A program made the translations under genes and the position numbers. Of a stretch of DNA of 64,000 nt, positions 46,722-55,450 are shown piece after piece. The notes below the pieces were generated by a model. That model saw only the letters and a list, made by a program, of their open reading frames with translations. It did no database searches and was not told the origin of the DNA. The DNA comes from Cognaticolwellia beringensis (GTDB taxonomy: Bacteria; Pseudomonadota; Gammaproteobacteria; Enterobacterales; Alteromonadaceae), in assembly GCF_002076895.1 (NCBI RefSeq), contig NZ_CP020465.1, forward strand, positions 4,030,001 to 4,094,000, in the 5' to 3' direction. The first letter of the stretch is position 1, and every line of letters starts with the position of its first letter.

Positions 46722-46907
46722 ACCGTTCATTTCATGTGATATCTTTAGCATTTATTCATCTTTTTCTTTTAATTATATCATTTAAAAATTGAATCGCGTA
46801 CGGCTAACATATCATCTTTGGACTTCCCACCTAAACCAAAAGCAGAGCCAGAAAATTAAAAGCTCAAGAGGTTAATAAAGAAGAAAGCTCATATTTTTTA
46901 TTATTCA

Positions 46908-46938
46908 TTCTAGAGTTCAAATCTCTCTCCGCCACATT
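46908..46938 (+). repeat. Copy of tRNA-Ser 3' end, candidate att site
   Basis: TTCTAGAGTTCAAATCTCT is identical to 27200-27218 (variable arm end and T arm of tRNA-Ser). It is followed by CTC-CGCCACATT, matching the tRNA acceptor end, CCA and three more bases with small deletions. No other tRNA part is present. It marks the far edge of a 19.7-kb block and looks like a decayed attachment site. Confidence 0.75.
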
Positions 46939-47058
46939 AAAAAAAGCTGTTAGTCGACAGGTTAATGGTTTTTTGCTTTCTGGAATTTATGTTTTTAAGT
47001 TTGCTGTATAATACCGCCACCAAACTCACAATTATGAAAAGACGGCTTTCAGTAATAA

Positions 47059-47217
47059 TACCAAGTTGATTAATTATTTGCTCATTTTTAATGGTTAAAA
47101 TGAATAACTACGGCGTTATAAAATTTATAAGTAGAATAACTACTACTAAATTTTATGTCTTGTAATTATCCATTTTTCCTCATGAAAAAGTAGAACGCTT
47201 AATTAATCAAATTAATA
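47059..47217 (+). repeat. MITE-like element, copy 2
   Basis: A 159-bp copy of the element at 18631-18790, with the same left end (TACCAAGTTGATTAATTA), internal hairpin and right end (TTAATTAATCAAATTAATA, more decayed). Hand alignment gives roughly 17 differences, mostly substitutions. It lies 120 bases outside the presumed island edge. Confidence 0.8.
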
Positions 47218-47621
47218 TAGGCCTAACTCATCTATGCCATATGTAATAAGAGAATATCTGTGGGCTAATTATATCATTGTGATGTAGGGAGTTGACCGAA
47301 GCCAATAATCTCTCTGAAAAATACTAATGATCATGGCTTACAAAGAATGTTCAATTCAGCTTAATAGGTTTTAACATCAATGATTGAGTTTTGTTAATTA
47401 CTAACATTCTATCTTTGTTTGTTCTCTTTCTGGGGGGCAGTGCATTTTGAAATTAATCCAGTAGGATAAAACTCAACAAATGCACTCATTATTAATTTGT
47501 CTGCTAAGAATATTCAGGGTTTAAAGTAAGCCTGTGTAGTTTACATTTTTAAGTATATACAGGCTTTGATAAGGGTGTTATGGCTATATTTTAAGTTTTA
47601 AATGACAATCTATAACAATCC

Positions 47622-48836
47622 TTATTTTCTCTTTGTTCTAGGTCTATTAGTTTTTTTCACCGGTTTCTTTTTCTTGTTTTGTATAGGCGCTTTTGAAAAC
47701 TCTTTATGGAAGGGCTGATCTGTAACAACAGGAATTACTTGCCCTATGCTATTTTCAATATTAGTTAATTGCCTTATATCATTTTCTACAGTAAATGAAA
47801 TCGCCATGCCACTTTTCCCGGCACGAGCAGTTCGCCCTATACGGTGTATGTAGTTTCTTGGATCTTCAGGAAGGTTATAGTTAATAACTAAAGTAATATT
47901 ATCAACATCAATGCCACGAGCAGCAACATCAGTTGCAACTAATACTCTTAAATTAGAATCTTTAAAGTTTTGTAAGGCTTCTTCCCTAACTGCTTGTGTT
48001 TTTCCACTGTGAAGGCTAGCGGCAGTTATTGATGCTCTTTCTAGTTCTTTAACAATGATGTCAGCGCCATACTTTGTTTTACAAAAGATGAGCACTTTTT
48101 CATAGTCAGCTTTTGTCAGGATATTAAATAGCAAAGGTAGTTTATTGGATTTTTCAAGGTGGTATACACTTTGATTAACCAAGTCGATGGTAACTGTTTG
48201 TGCAGTAATTTGAACTTTGGTTGGTTCGGTTAATATCGCTTCTGCAAGTAGCTCTATTTCAGCTGGCATAGTGGCTGAAAATAATAGTGTTTGTCGCTTC
48301 TTTGGTAGTTTAGATATGATGCTTTGAACATCGTTAAAGAACCCCATATCAAGCATTGTGTCTGCTTCATCTAATACAAATACTTCTAACGCCTTAAAAT
48401 CTATATCGCCCGTTTCAATTAAATCCAATAATCTACCAGGGGTGGCCACTAAAATATCAAGTCCAAGCGCGATAGCGTCAACTTGCGCTTGTCTTCCTAC
48501 GCCACCATAAACAACCTTTGTTTTAAGCCCTAAACCCTCAGAGTAGTCATCAATGTTTTGCATTATTTGCGAGGCAAGCTCTCTTGTAGGCGTTAGTATG
48601 AGTGAACGCGTGCTCTTAGCTTTGATATCTATTTTGTTTCGCCCAAAATTATTGATAATAGGCAATGAAAAGGCGGCGGTTTTTCCTGTTCCCGTTTGGG
48701 CTATACCCAGAAAGTCACTACCATTAATAAGAGCTGGAATACATGCTTTTTGGATCGGTGTGGGTTGTTTATAGCCTTTAAGACTAACACGGTCAATAAT
48801 TGACGCTAAAAGTGAAAATTCTTTAAATTCTGACAT
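47622..48836 (-). CDS. DEAD-box RNA helicase (RhlE-like)
   Basis: ATP-dependent RNA helicase of the DEAD-box family, 404 residues, with only a short basic tail after the helicase core. Motifs in order: Q motif (G-Y-K-Q-P-T-P-I-Q), A-Q-T-G-T-G-K-T (motif I), P-T-R-E-L-A (Ia), T-P-G-R (Ib), D-E-A-D (II), S-A-T (III), V-A-T-D-V-A-A-R-G-I-D, and H-R-I-G-R-T-A-R-A-G (VI). The tail K-K-K-K-P-V-K-K-T-N-R-P-R-T-K is RNA-binding-like. I chose ATG at 48836 over a TTG eight codons upstream. RhlE, SrmB or a cold-induced paralogue are all possible; the short form suggests an RhlE-like accessory copy. Confidence 0.9.
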   Translation of the reverse strand: MSEFKEFSLLASIIDRVSLKGYKQPTPIQKACIPALINGSDFLGIAQTGTGKTAAFSLPIINNFGRNKIDIKAKSTRSLILTPTRELASQIMQNIDDYSEGLGLKTKVVYGGVGRQAQVDAIALGLDILVATPGRLLDLIETGDIDFKALEVFVLDEADTMLDMGFFNDVQSIISKLPKKRQTLLFSATMPAEIELLAEAILTEPTKVQITAQTVTIDLVNQSVYHLEKSNKLPLLFNILTKADYEKVLIFCKTKYGADIIVKELERASITAASLHSGKTQAVREEALQNFKDSNLRVLVATDVAARGIDVDNITLVINYNLPEDPRNYIHRIGRTARAGKSGMAISFTVENDIRQLTNIENSIGQVIPVVTDQPFHKEFSKAPIQNKKKKPVKKTNRPRTKRK

Positions 48837-49091
48837 GCTGTCTCGGTAATCTTTAATCAATAGCCGACTATTCTAACAGAATGCTTTAACATGTTTAAGA
48901 TGTATTCAAGGGGCTGTATCTGTCAACTTTTCACAAAAATATCTCTCGAAAAAATAGTTCAGTAACGAAGTATTCTGACGACTTGATCTTTGTGCCACTT
49001 TTTTTAACATTTACCTATTTTTCACTGAACAAAATAGGTGATAAGCTCGATACACATGATAAACATTTTTGTGAACCAGCATAAATAACAT
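48837..49091. other. Intergenic region with an inverted repeat
   Basis: AT-rich DNA upstream of the helicase gene. An inverted repeat ACCTATTTT / AAAATAGGT lies at 49013-49039. Nothing else is recognised. Confidence 0.4.
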
Positions 49092-49553
49092 CTATGCCCA
49101 GTTATCAACTTTAAGCTCAACACTCTCTGGTGAAATAACAGCGTCAACAATAGCTAAACAGTGATGTTGGTGCGCTAGAGCATCGGGTTTTACATCTATT
49201 AAGTCACCTGTAGAGGTTTCAGCGTGAACAAAAACTAAAAATTTCGCATCTGGATTTGCTTTTAAAGCGTCTTTTACTTTGTCAACTACGATTACTCACC
49301 CCAAAGAGAGTCAACTATAATAGCCACTGCGCCAATACGGTTAACGTTTTGAATCATCAGATCCTCTATTACGCCATTTCGACAAACGATAATCTTGTCG
49401 CTTGTATACTAAGTTATCTAAACAAGCTTCCATACCAGTAGACCCGGGCGATGACAGGGCAATAATGAACTCATTTTTTGTTTCGAAGCATAATGTAGCA
49501 AGGCTTTTAATTCCTCCATCATACCAACAAACAAAGGATCTAAATGACCAATT
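49092..49553 (-). pseudogene. Decayed PucG/AGXT-type aminotransferase
   Basis: On the minus strand three frames join into a class V aminotransferase of the alanine-glyoxylate / ureidoglycine-glyoxylate type. The 5' part reads I-G-H-L-D-P-L-F-V-G-M-M-E-E-L-K. Then, after a frameshift, S-S-P-G-S-T-G-M-E-A-C-L-D-N-L appears, then D-K-I-I-V-C-R-N-G-V, V-N-R-I-G-A-V-A-I-I-V-D, and finally H-A-E-T-S-T-G-D with I-V-D-A-V and a TAG at 49092. The N-terminus and the second half with the PLP-binding Lys are gone; about 165 of about 380 residues survive with at least two frameshifts. It lies beside ureide genes, where an intact PucG would act. Confidence 0.85.
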
Positions 49554-49614
49554 CAGGTCTTGATAATCAAGCTAAAACTGCTGTACAGATGTTTGATGAG
49601 CTAGGGCCTGTGTA

Positions 49615-49626
49615 ATTGTTGACAAT
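49615..49626. promoter_or_regulatory. Candidate ureide-regulon operator before glcB, site 1
   Basis: ATTGTTGACAAT, a perfect ATTGT-NN-ACAAT palindrome, 115 bases before the glcB start. Same motif as at 53668, 58373 and 58837. Confidence 0.6.
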
Positions 49627-49659
49627 ATCAATTGGCATTGTCAATCAGTGCGCCGGTGC

Positions 49660-49671
49660 ATGGTTGACAAT
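49660..49671. promoter_or_regulatory. Candidate ureide-regulon operator before glcB, site 2
   Basis: ATGGTTGACAAT, one mismatch from the palindrome, 45 bases after site 1. A half-site ATTGTCAA lies between them at 49637-49644. Confidence 0.5.
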
Positions 49672-49741
49672 ATCATTATTTTTGTTTACATTTGTGGGCA
49701 TTGTAGCTTTAAATGTCTAAGAGCAAAGAGTAAATAAAAAT

Positions 49742-51925
49742 ATGACAAACTATCATCAAAAAGACGCACTAAACGTAAATACCGATTTAGTAAACTTTAT
49801 AAAAGAAGAAGTCTTACCAGGCTTGGACATTACCGAGCAACATTTCTGGACAATGTTATCAAAAATCACCCACGAATTAGGGCCAGAAAATAGAGCATTA
49901 CTAGCTAAGCGCATTCATTTACAGGAACAAATAGACCAATGGAACACTAAGCATCAAGGACGTTTTGATGTTGTCGCCCATAAAGAATTTCTCTCTGAAA
50001 TTGGTTATTTGGTGCCTGAAGGTGAAGACTTTACAATCAGCACAAGTAATGTAGATACAGAAATAAGTTTGCAAGCAGGACCACAGTTGGTGGTGCCAAC
50101 GGCCAACGCGCGTTTCGCTTTAAATGCAGCGAACGCCCGCTGGGGCAGTTTGTACGATGCACTTTATGGAACTGATGTGATTAGCAACGAAGGTGGCGCC
50201 GAAAAAGGCCCTACACACAACGCTATTCGCGCTAATAAAGTTATTACCTATGGCCGTGAATTTTTAGACTCCCATTTTCCGTTAATATCCGGCTCGCATG
50301 CAGATTCATGTTGTTATTATATTGACGAAAGCCAGTTACAAATAACATTAGCTGACGGAACAACTACCCAATTACAAAACGCTCAACAACTGAACGGTTA
50401 TCAAGGGAAAAAAAACAACCCAAGTTCAATATTATTAACACATAACGACTTACGGGTGGCCATTGAAGTAGACGCGATGTCGGTGATCGGGAAAACTGAT
50501 GCGGCAGGCATAAAAGATATTACGCTCGAGTCTGCACTTACTACCATACAAGATTTTGAAGATTCGGTTGTTGCCGTTAACGCCGACGAGAAAATCCACG
50601 TATATCGCAACTGGCTTGGCTTAATGAAGGGTGATTTAAGTGAGACCATTGAAAAATCTGGCAAGGTAACTAAACGCGTGCTTCAGGCAGATAAAGAATA
50701 TCTAGATCTCTCGGGTAATCACTTTAATGTCCATGGTCGTAGTTTATTATTTTGTCGTAATGTTGGGCACTTAATGACAAACCCAGCCATAGTAGACAAA
50801 GACGGTTTTGAAATTCAAGAAGGCATCATGGACGCCATGATAAGTACTTTAATTGCCTTGCATGATTTACAAAAAACTAACCTTCATCGTAACTCTAGAA
50901 ATGGTAATGTTTATATTGTTAAGCCGAAAATGCATGGCCCTGAAGAAGTGGTATTTGCCAATAAATTATTCAACGCGGTTGAAGATGCATTAGACCTTGC
51001 CCGAGACACGATTAAAATTGGTGTAATGGATGAAGAACGCCGAACAACGGTGAATTTAAAAGAGTGTATTCGCGCCGTTAAAAGTCGCGTTGTTTTTATT
51101 AATACCGGATTTTTGGATAGAACTGGCGACGAAATACACACCAGTATGTTACTTGGCCCTATGGTGCCAAAAGGTAATATGAAAGCCCAGCCTTGGATCA
51201 AAGCTTACGAAGACTGGAATGTTGATATCGGTCTAGCTTGCGGCTTTGCAGGAAAAGCACAAATAGGTAAGGGCATGTGGGCTATTCCAGACGAGATGGC
51301 CGAGATGATGAAAGCAAAAATTTCTCACCCATTGGCGGGCGCTAATACAGCTTGGGTACCATCGCCAACGGGAGCCACACTGCATGCGATGCATTATCAT
51401 CAAGTTAAGGTATTTGATATTCAAAAAACGTTAGCTAAAAGGGCACGTGTAAGTATCGACGATTTATTAACGGTTCCTTTACTCGCTAATGTTAAAGACC
51501 TCAATAAAGAAGCCATTGATAAAGAGCTAAACAATAACGCACAAGGCCTTTTAGGCTACGTGGTGCGCTGGATTGATTTAGGCATGGGGGCTTCGAAAGT
51601 ACCTGATATAAATAACATCGGATTAATGGAAGATAGAGCAACTTTACGAATCTCAAGTCAGCATATTTGTAATTGGCTTGAACATGGCATCTTAACTGAA
51701 ACACAAGTCATAACAGCGTTAGAAAAAATGGCGAAAGTTGTTGATCATCAAAACGCTCATGATCCAGCTTATCAAGCTATGTCAACAAACTTTGAAAAGA
51801 GCTTATCTTTTCAAGCAGCATTAGATTTAATTTTTAAAGGTAAAACTCAACCCAATGGGTATACCGAACCTTTGCTTCATGAATACAGAAAAAAATTCAT
51901 TGCAGCCCAGACACCAAGGAAATAA
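49742..51925 (+). CDS. glcB: Malate synthase G
   Basis: Condenses glyoxylate with acetyl-CoA to malate in the cytoplasm. The 727 residues are typical of the monomeric G isoform. Visible: P-T-A-N-A-R-F-A-L-N-A-A-N-A-R-W-G-S-L-Y-D-A-L-Y-G-T-D, E-D-S-V-V-A-V, N-R-N-S-R-x-G-N-V-Y-I-V-K-P-K-M-H-G, V-G-V-M-D-E-E-R-R-T-type segment (I-G-V-M-D-E-E-R-R-T), and F-I-N-T-G-F-L-D-R-T-G-D-E. Its stop overlaps the ureidoglycine aminohydrolase start, so here it disposes of glyoxylate from ureides rather than serving the acetate shunt. Two or three palindromic operators lie upstream. Confidence 0.95.
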   Translation: MTNYHQKDALNVNTDLVNFIKEEVLPGLDITEQHFWTMLSKITHELGPENRALLAKRIHLQEQIDQWNTKHQGRFDVVAHKEFLSEIGYLVPEGEDFTISTSNVDTEISLQAGPQLVVPTANARFALNAANARWGSLYDALYGTDVISNEGGAEKGPTHNAIRANKVITYGREFLDSHFPLISGSHADSCCYYIDESQLQITLADGTTTQLQNAQQLNGYQGKKNNPSSILLTHNDLRVAIEVDAMSVIGKTDAAGIKDITLESALTTIQDFEDSVVAVNADEKIHVYRNWLGLMKGDLSETIEKSGKVTKRVLQADKEYLDLSGNHFNVHGRSLLFCRNVGHLMTNPAIVDKDGFEIQEGIMDAMISTLIALHDLQKTNLHRNSRNGNVYIVKPKMHGPEEVVFANKLFNAVEDALDLARDTIKIGVMDEERRTTVNLKECIRAVKSRVVFINTGFLDRTGDEIHTSMLLGPMVPKGNMKAQPWIKAYEDWNVDIGLACGFAGKAQIGKGMWAIPDEMAEMMKAKISHPLAGANTAWVPSPTGATLHAMHYHQVKVFDIQKTLAKRARVSIDDLLTVPLLANVKDLNKEAIDKELNNNAQGLLGYVVRWIDLGMGASKVPDINNIGLMEDRATLRISSQHICNWLEHGILTETQVITALEKMAKVVDHQNAHDPAYQAMSTNFEKSLSFQAALDLIFKGKTQPNGYTEPLLHEYRKKFIAAQTPRK

Positions 51926-52767
51926 TGACCATGTCAGATAAACATACATATTATGCACCAACAGGTGGTTTGCCACCACAAACTCAATTGATTTCGGATA
52001 GAGCAATTTTCACCGAATCTTATGCCATTATTCCTAAACGTGTTTTAACTGATATTGTTATCAGTTATTTACCTTTTTGGGAAAAAATGCGCATGTGGGT
52101 TATCGCTCGACCATTAAGTGGATTTTCAGAAACATTTTCTCAATATATTGTAGAAGTCGGTGCTGGTGGTGGTTCTGAAACCCCTGAACTAGACGAAGCG
52201 GCTGAAGCTGTTCTTTTCGTTGTTGAAGGTGAGATGGATGTCAACATTGAAGGGACTCATCATCATTTGGAAACGGGTGGTTACGCCTATTTACCACCTG
52301 GTTGTAAGTGGACACTGAAAAATAATAGCAATGCCAACGTAAAGTTTCATTGGATCCGTAAAGCTTATCAGTTTGTTGATGGCATTGATGCTCCTGAAGC
52401 TTTTGTTACAAGTGATAATGACGTTGAAGGCATTGAAATGCCAAATACTGGTGGCGTGTGGAAAACTACCCGCTTTACTGAGCAATCAGATATGCGCCAT
52501 GACATGCACGTTAATATTGTAACCTTTGAACCCGGTGGTGTTATTCCATTTGATGAAACGCATGTAATGGAACATGGTCTCTATGTGCTAGAAGGGAAAG
52601 CGGTATATCACTTGAACGGAGAGTGGGTTGAAGTAGAGGCAGGTGATTTTATGTGGTTACGCGCTTTTTGCCCACAATCTTGTTATGCCGGCGGACCAGG
52701 TCCGTTTAGATACTTACTTTACAAAGACGTAAATAGACATATGCCATTTATACGCCCTAAAAACTAG
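51925..52767 (+). CDS. allE: (S)-ureidoglycine aminohydrolase
   Basis: Converts (S)-ureidoglycine to (S)-ureidoglycolate and ammonia. A 280-residue bicupin. Visible: Y-Y-A-P-T-G-G-L-P at the start, first cupin (about 60-150) with V-V-E-G-E-M-D-V and G-G-Y-A-Y-L-P-P-G, and second cupin (about 190-275) with the Mn-binding E-T-H-V-M-E-H-G-L-Y-V-L and W-L-R-A-F-C-P-Q. The ATG overlaps the glcB TAA (TAATG); a second ATG six bases later is an equally good start given AAGGA at 51915. Coupled with glcB. Confidence 0.93.
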   Translation: MTMSDKHTYYAPTGGLPPQTQLISDRAIFTESYAIIPKRVLTDIVISYLPFWEKMRMWVIARPLSGFSETFSQYIVEVGAGGGSETPELDEAAEAVLFVVEGEMDVNIEGTHHHLETGGYAYLPPGCKWTLKNNSNANVKFHWIRKAYQFVDGIDAPEAFVTSDNDVEGIEMPNTGGVWKTTRFTEQSDMRHDMHVNIVTFEPGGVIPFDETHVMEHGLYVLEGKAVYHLNGEWVEVEAGDFMWLRAFCPQSCYAGGPGPFRYLLYKDVNRHMPFIRPKN

Positions 52768-53632
52768 TTATTACTTTGTACCATTAAAAGTTTCTTTAGG
52801 GGATAAACCATTCAGTTAAGGGTATTTTTCTGAATGGTATAACTGTTTTTAGAAATCATAGCGGTCCTTGGTTTGGGCCGATTTTTTTTCAGAGAATACA
52901 GCTATTTTCTGTGTCGAAATCACGCACCAGAATCTTTCATATTGGATATAGCGCAATGCAGCACTTTCGCTATCTTCTTGCTTTGTCCAATGGACTATCG
53001 TTAAGTTAATCTAGGCACTTAATGGCTCTTTCCAATCCTTAAGCGCGCTAGTGAAAGATACTTGGTGCAACTTATTCATCTAACTCATCTGTTACTGATA
53101 AGTCTAATTTACTAACAACAACATTAATCGAACGATCCCGATACAAGACCAAACCAAAAATTAACCAAACAACAAGCTGTGCGGGAAACTCCTGTGCCTG
53201 ACACGCGCTTTATTCATTGTTTTATTGCGGTTTTAATTTCTGTAAGCAGTGAGCTGTTTTGAAAAAACGTTTACGCTTTCTTATTCATCAAAAGATTGGA
53301 TATCATCTAACCACATAGATAACTTAAAAAATAGCTCCATCAAAAGAGAGCTATTGTCATATGAATAATTTCTCTGTCAACCGTTAGATTTCTTAACATC
53401 AGTGTTTCTCTAAGGGGAACTTTGTTTGCTTTATCGTTTGTGATAAAGCTTTTTACTATCTTCAAACTCGGTCGTTATGGCCGTAATATTTATCTCACCT
53501 TAGTCTTCTTTCTTTGTAAGCTGCTGTTTTATAATTATTTTTCATTTATATTTTCCTAATGAAAAACGTTAATTAACCTCTGTTGTTTTCTAATATATTC
53601 ATACTATTCTTTTATTAGTTTTTAATTAAATG

Positions 53633-53644
53633 GTTGTGGACAAT
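53633..53644. promoter_or_regulatory. Candidate ureide-regulon operator before NCS1 gene, site 1
   Basis: GTTGTGGACAAT, one mismatch from ATTGT-NN-ACAAT, 35 bases before the perfect site at 53668. The pairing resembles that before glcB. Confidence 0.45.
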
Positions 53645-53667
53645 GACTATTCATTTTGGTATGTTGA

Positions 53668-53679
53668 ATTGTCAACAAT
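53668..53679. promoter_or_regulatory. Candidate ureide-regulon operator before NCS1 gene, site 2
   Basis: ATTGTCAACAAT, a perfect palindrome of the ATTGT-NN-ACAAT type, about 135 bases before the leader ORF. Confidence 0.6.
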
Positions 53680-53814
53680 ATACTGTAGGAATGTTTTCCT
53701 TGTTGTTGTTAATGGTCATCGATAGGTGTTTTAGTTGTTTTTTTATATCCTTTTGGATAGGCGACATAAGCACTAATAAAAAGTATTAATAATATAATTA
53801 TAAGAGGTCACATT

Positions 53815-54012
53815 ATGCAACATTGCTTAAGGGGAAAATGCTTTAGCCTGTGTTCAAGGATATTTTTTTCCTATATTCATCGGGAATCTATCATGTTTGA
53901 TAATTCAAAAAATTCAAAAAATTCAAAAAATTCAAAAAATTCAAAAAATAGATGGAAACACATATTATCAATATCACTTCTTGATAATCGAGGTGCTTAT
54001 GTCAAAACCTGA
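53815..54012 (+). CDS. Short leader ORF with (S-K-N) repeats
   Basis: A 65-codon frame with a good ribosome binding site (AGAGGT) and ATG. It reads through a 5 x 9-bp tandem repeat, giving S-K-N five times, and ends 14 bases inside the NCS1 permease gene in another frame. The product (Cys-rich start, then basic repeat) matches no family I know. Its stop overlapping the permease start suggests translational coupling. It could be a leader peptide, or just an AT-rich frame. Confidence 0.4.
   Translation: MQHCLRGKCFSLCSRIFFSYIHRESIMFDNSKNSKNSKNSKNSKNRWKHILSISLLDNRGAYVKT
53902..53946 (+). repeat. Tandem repeat, five 9-bp units
   Basis: Five perfect copies of AATTCAAAA inside the leader ORF, about 50-95 bases before the permease start codon. 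Unit length is a multiple of three, so copy-number change keeps the leader frame but alters leader length and spacing. Confidence 0.95.
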
Positions 54013-55450
54013 ACATTATATCTCTAATGATAACAACCTATGCAATGAAGCTTTAGCTCCAGTACCATTAAATAAGCGAACATGGGGATGGTTTGAAGTT
54101 TCTAATATTTGGGCTAACGATATTCAAAGCTTGTTTGGCTACACGCTAGTAGCCTCTTTATTTATTACTTATGGTGTTAGTGGTTGGACCGCATTTTCTG
54201 CATTGTTGGTCTCTGGAATGTTTGTTATGTATCTAGTAAACATATCCGGTAAACCAGGGGTAGAACATGGTATTCCTTTTCCTGTATTCGCTCGTGCAAG
54301 TATGGGTGTTCATGGTGCAAAATTACCGGCAATTTTACGTGCTGTAGTCGCTGTTTTTTGGTATGGGGTACAAACCTACTTCGCATCTACTGCATTAACT
54401 TTATTGATTAATACAATCATAGGTGGCAGTTCTACTACTGAAATTCTTGGGTTAACGCCAGTTGGTTGGATTTCCTTTTTGCTAGTTTGGGCATTTCAAA
54501 TTTATATTTTCAATCGCGGTATGAATTGGGTTAGCAAGTTCCTTAATATTGCAGGTCCATTTGTTTATATTGTTATGATTGGATTGTTAATTATTTTATG
54601 GCAGAAGTCAGAAGGGCAACTATTACATGCAGCAGGTACACTTTTCGCTCAAAAAGACGCCACTCTAAGCTCTGAATTTAATGGTTTCATTGCTATTGTA
54701 GGTACTATGATTGCGTATTTTTCTGCCGTTATGATTAATTTCAGTGATTTCTCTCGCTATGCAAAAAGCGAATCAGCCATGCTCAAAGGAAACTTAGTTG
54801 GCCTACCAGCTAATATGATTCTTTTCTCAGCCTTGGCACTATTAATTACTGCTGGCGGTGCTGTGGTATATGGTGAGAATCTCACTAATCCGACCGATAT
54901 TGTTGCACAGACTGACAGCGCAATTTTAAGTATCATTGCTGCTATCACGTTCTTTGCTGCCACGGTAGGAATTAACTTGGTTGCCAACTTTATTCCTGCG
55001 GTTAACGGTATTGCCAACTTAGCACCACAAAAAATATCGTTTTGTAAAGCGGGCATGATCACCTCTATGTTTGCTCTAGTCATCGGTGGATTATGGGTCA
55101 ATCTTATCAGTGAAATAGGCATTAGCGGTTTTGTAAATACACTGGGTGCAACACTTGCTCCGCTGTATGGCATTATAATCACAGATTACTATTTGATAAA
55201 ACGTCAGAAACTTAATATCGATGATTTATACAGCGATGATAGTAACGGCGCTTATGCCTATAAAAATGGCTGGAATGATAAAGGTGTTATAGCGTTTGCT
55301 TTAGCTGCTTTATTCTCAATAGCCACTGTATGGCTTGATTCACTGAGCTTTTTATCAGGTTATGCTTGGGTAATTGGCGCAATACTCGGTGCAATTATTT
55401 ACAAGGTATTATCACTAAAAAAAAGTGAGCCTGTAATAGAATTAGTGTAA
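53999..55450 (+). CDS. NCS1-family permease (allantoin/purine/hydantoin type)
   Basis: Cytoplasmic-membrane importer of the nucleobase:cation symporter-1 family, 483 residues with about 12 membrane segments. Visible: N-K-R-T-W-G-W-F-E-V-S-N-I-W-A-N-D-I-Q-S-L near the start, G-I-P-F-P-V-F-A-R-A-S-M-G-V-H-G-A, W-Y-G-V-Q-T-Y-F, and N-F-S-D-F-S-R-Y-A-K, all NCS1 landmarks. ATG at 53999 follows GAGGTG; an upstream in-frame start would add the K-I-Q repeat and is unlikely. Placed among ureide genes with the shared operator, allantoin is the likely cargo; hydantoin or purine transport is possible. Confidence 0.88.
   Translation: MSKPEHYISNDNNLCNEALAPVPLNKRTWGWFEVSNIWANDIQSLFGYTLVASLFITYGVSGWTAFSALLVSGMFVMYLVNISGKPGVEHGIPFPVFARASMGVHGAKLPAILRAVVAVFWYGVQTYFASTALTLLINTIIGGSSTTEILGLTPVGWISFLLVWAFQIYIFNRGMNWVSKFLNIAGPFVYIVMIGLLIILWQKSEGQLLHAAGTLFAQKDATLSSEFNGFIAIVGTMIAYFSAVMINFSDFSRYAKSESAMLKGNLVGLPANMILFSALALLITAGGAVVYGENLTNPTDIVAQTDSAILSIIAAITFFAATVGINLVANFIPAVNGIANLAPQKISFCKAGMITSMFALVIGGLWVNLISEIGISGFVNTLGATLAPLYGIIITDYYLIKRQKLNIDDLYSDDSNGAYAYKNGWNDKGVIAFALAALFSIATVWLDSLSFLSGYAWVIGAILGAIIYKVLSLKKSEPVIELV

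Larger units (their letters stand above)
46722..47621. other. Gene-free island boundary region
   Basis: About 900 bases with no gene. It contains the tRNA-Ser 3' copy at 46908-46938 and the second MITE-like element at 47059-47217. The rest (47220-47621) shows no recognisable ORF. Confidence 0.6.
52768..53814. other. Long gene-poor region before the NCS1 permease
   Basis: About 1 kb without an intact gene. An inverted repeat ACCATTCAG / CTGAATGGT (52807-52838) may end the glcB-allE transcript. On the minus strand there are protein-like but stop-ridden stretches (for example around 52870-53070 and 53380-53530) that I cannot assign; they look like decayed genes. A hairpin AATAGCTC / GAGCTATT lies at 53330-53355. 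Near the right end are two copies of the candidate operator. Confidence 0.5.

Noticed and set aside
49256..49441. 61-codon plus-strand ORF
   Set aside because: Lies antisense to the decayed PucG/AGXT gene and has no protein-like features of its own.
53902..53946. Short tandem repeat as a possible CRISPR array
   Set aside because: The units are 9 bp, directly abutting and without spacers; no cas genes are in the window.
53897..53998. N-terminal extension of the NCS1 permease through the tandem repeat
   Set aside because: The ATG at 53999 has a good GAGGTG site and gives the normal family N-terminus; the extension is low-complexity.
54757..55182. 141-codon minus-strand ORF inside the NCS1 gene
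   Set aside because: Shadow frame of a membrane protein; the plus strand has clear NCS1 motifs.
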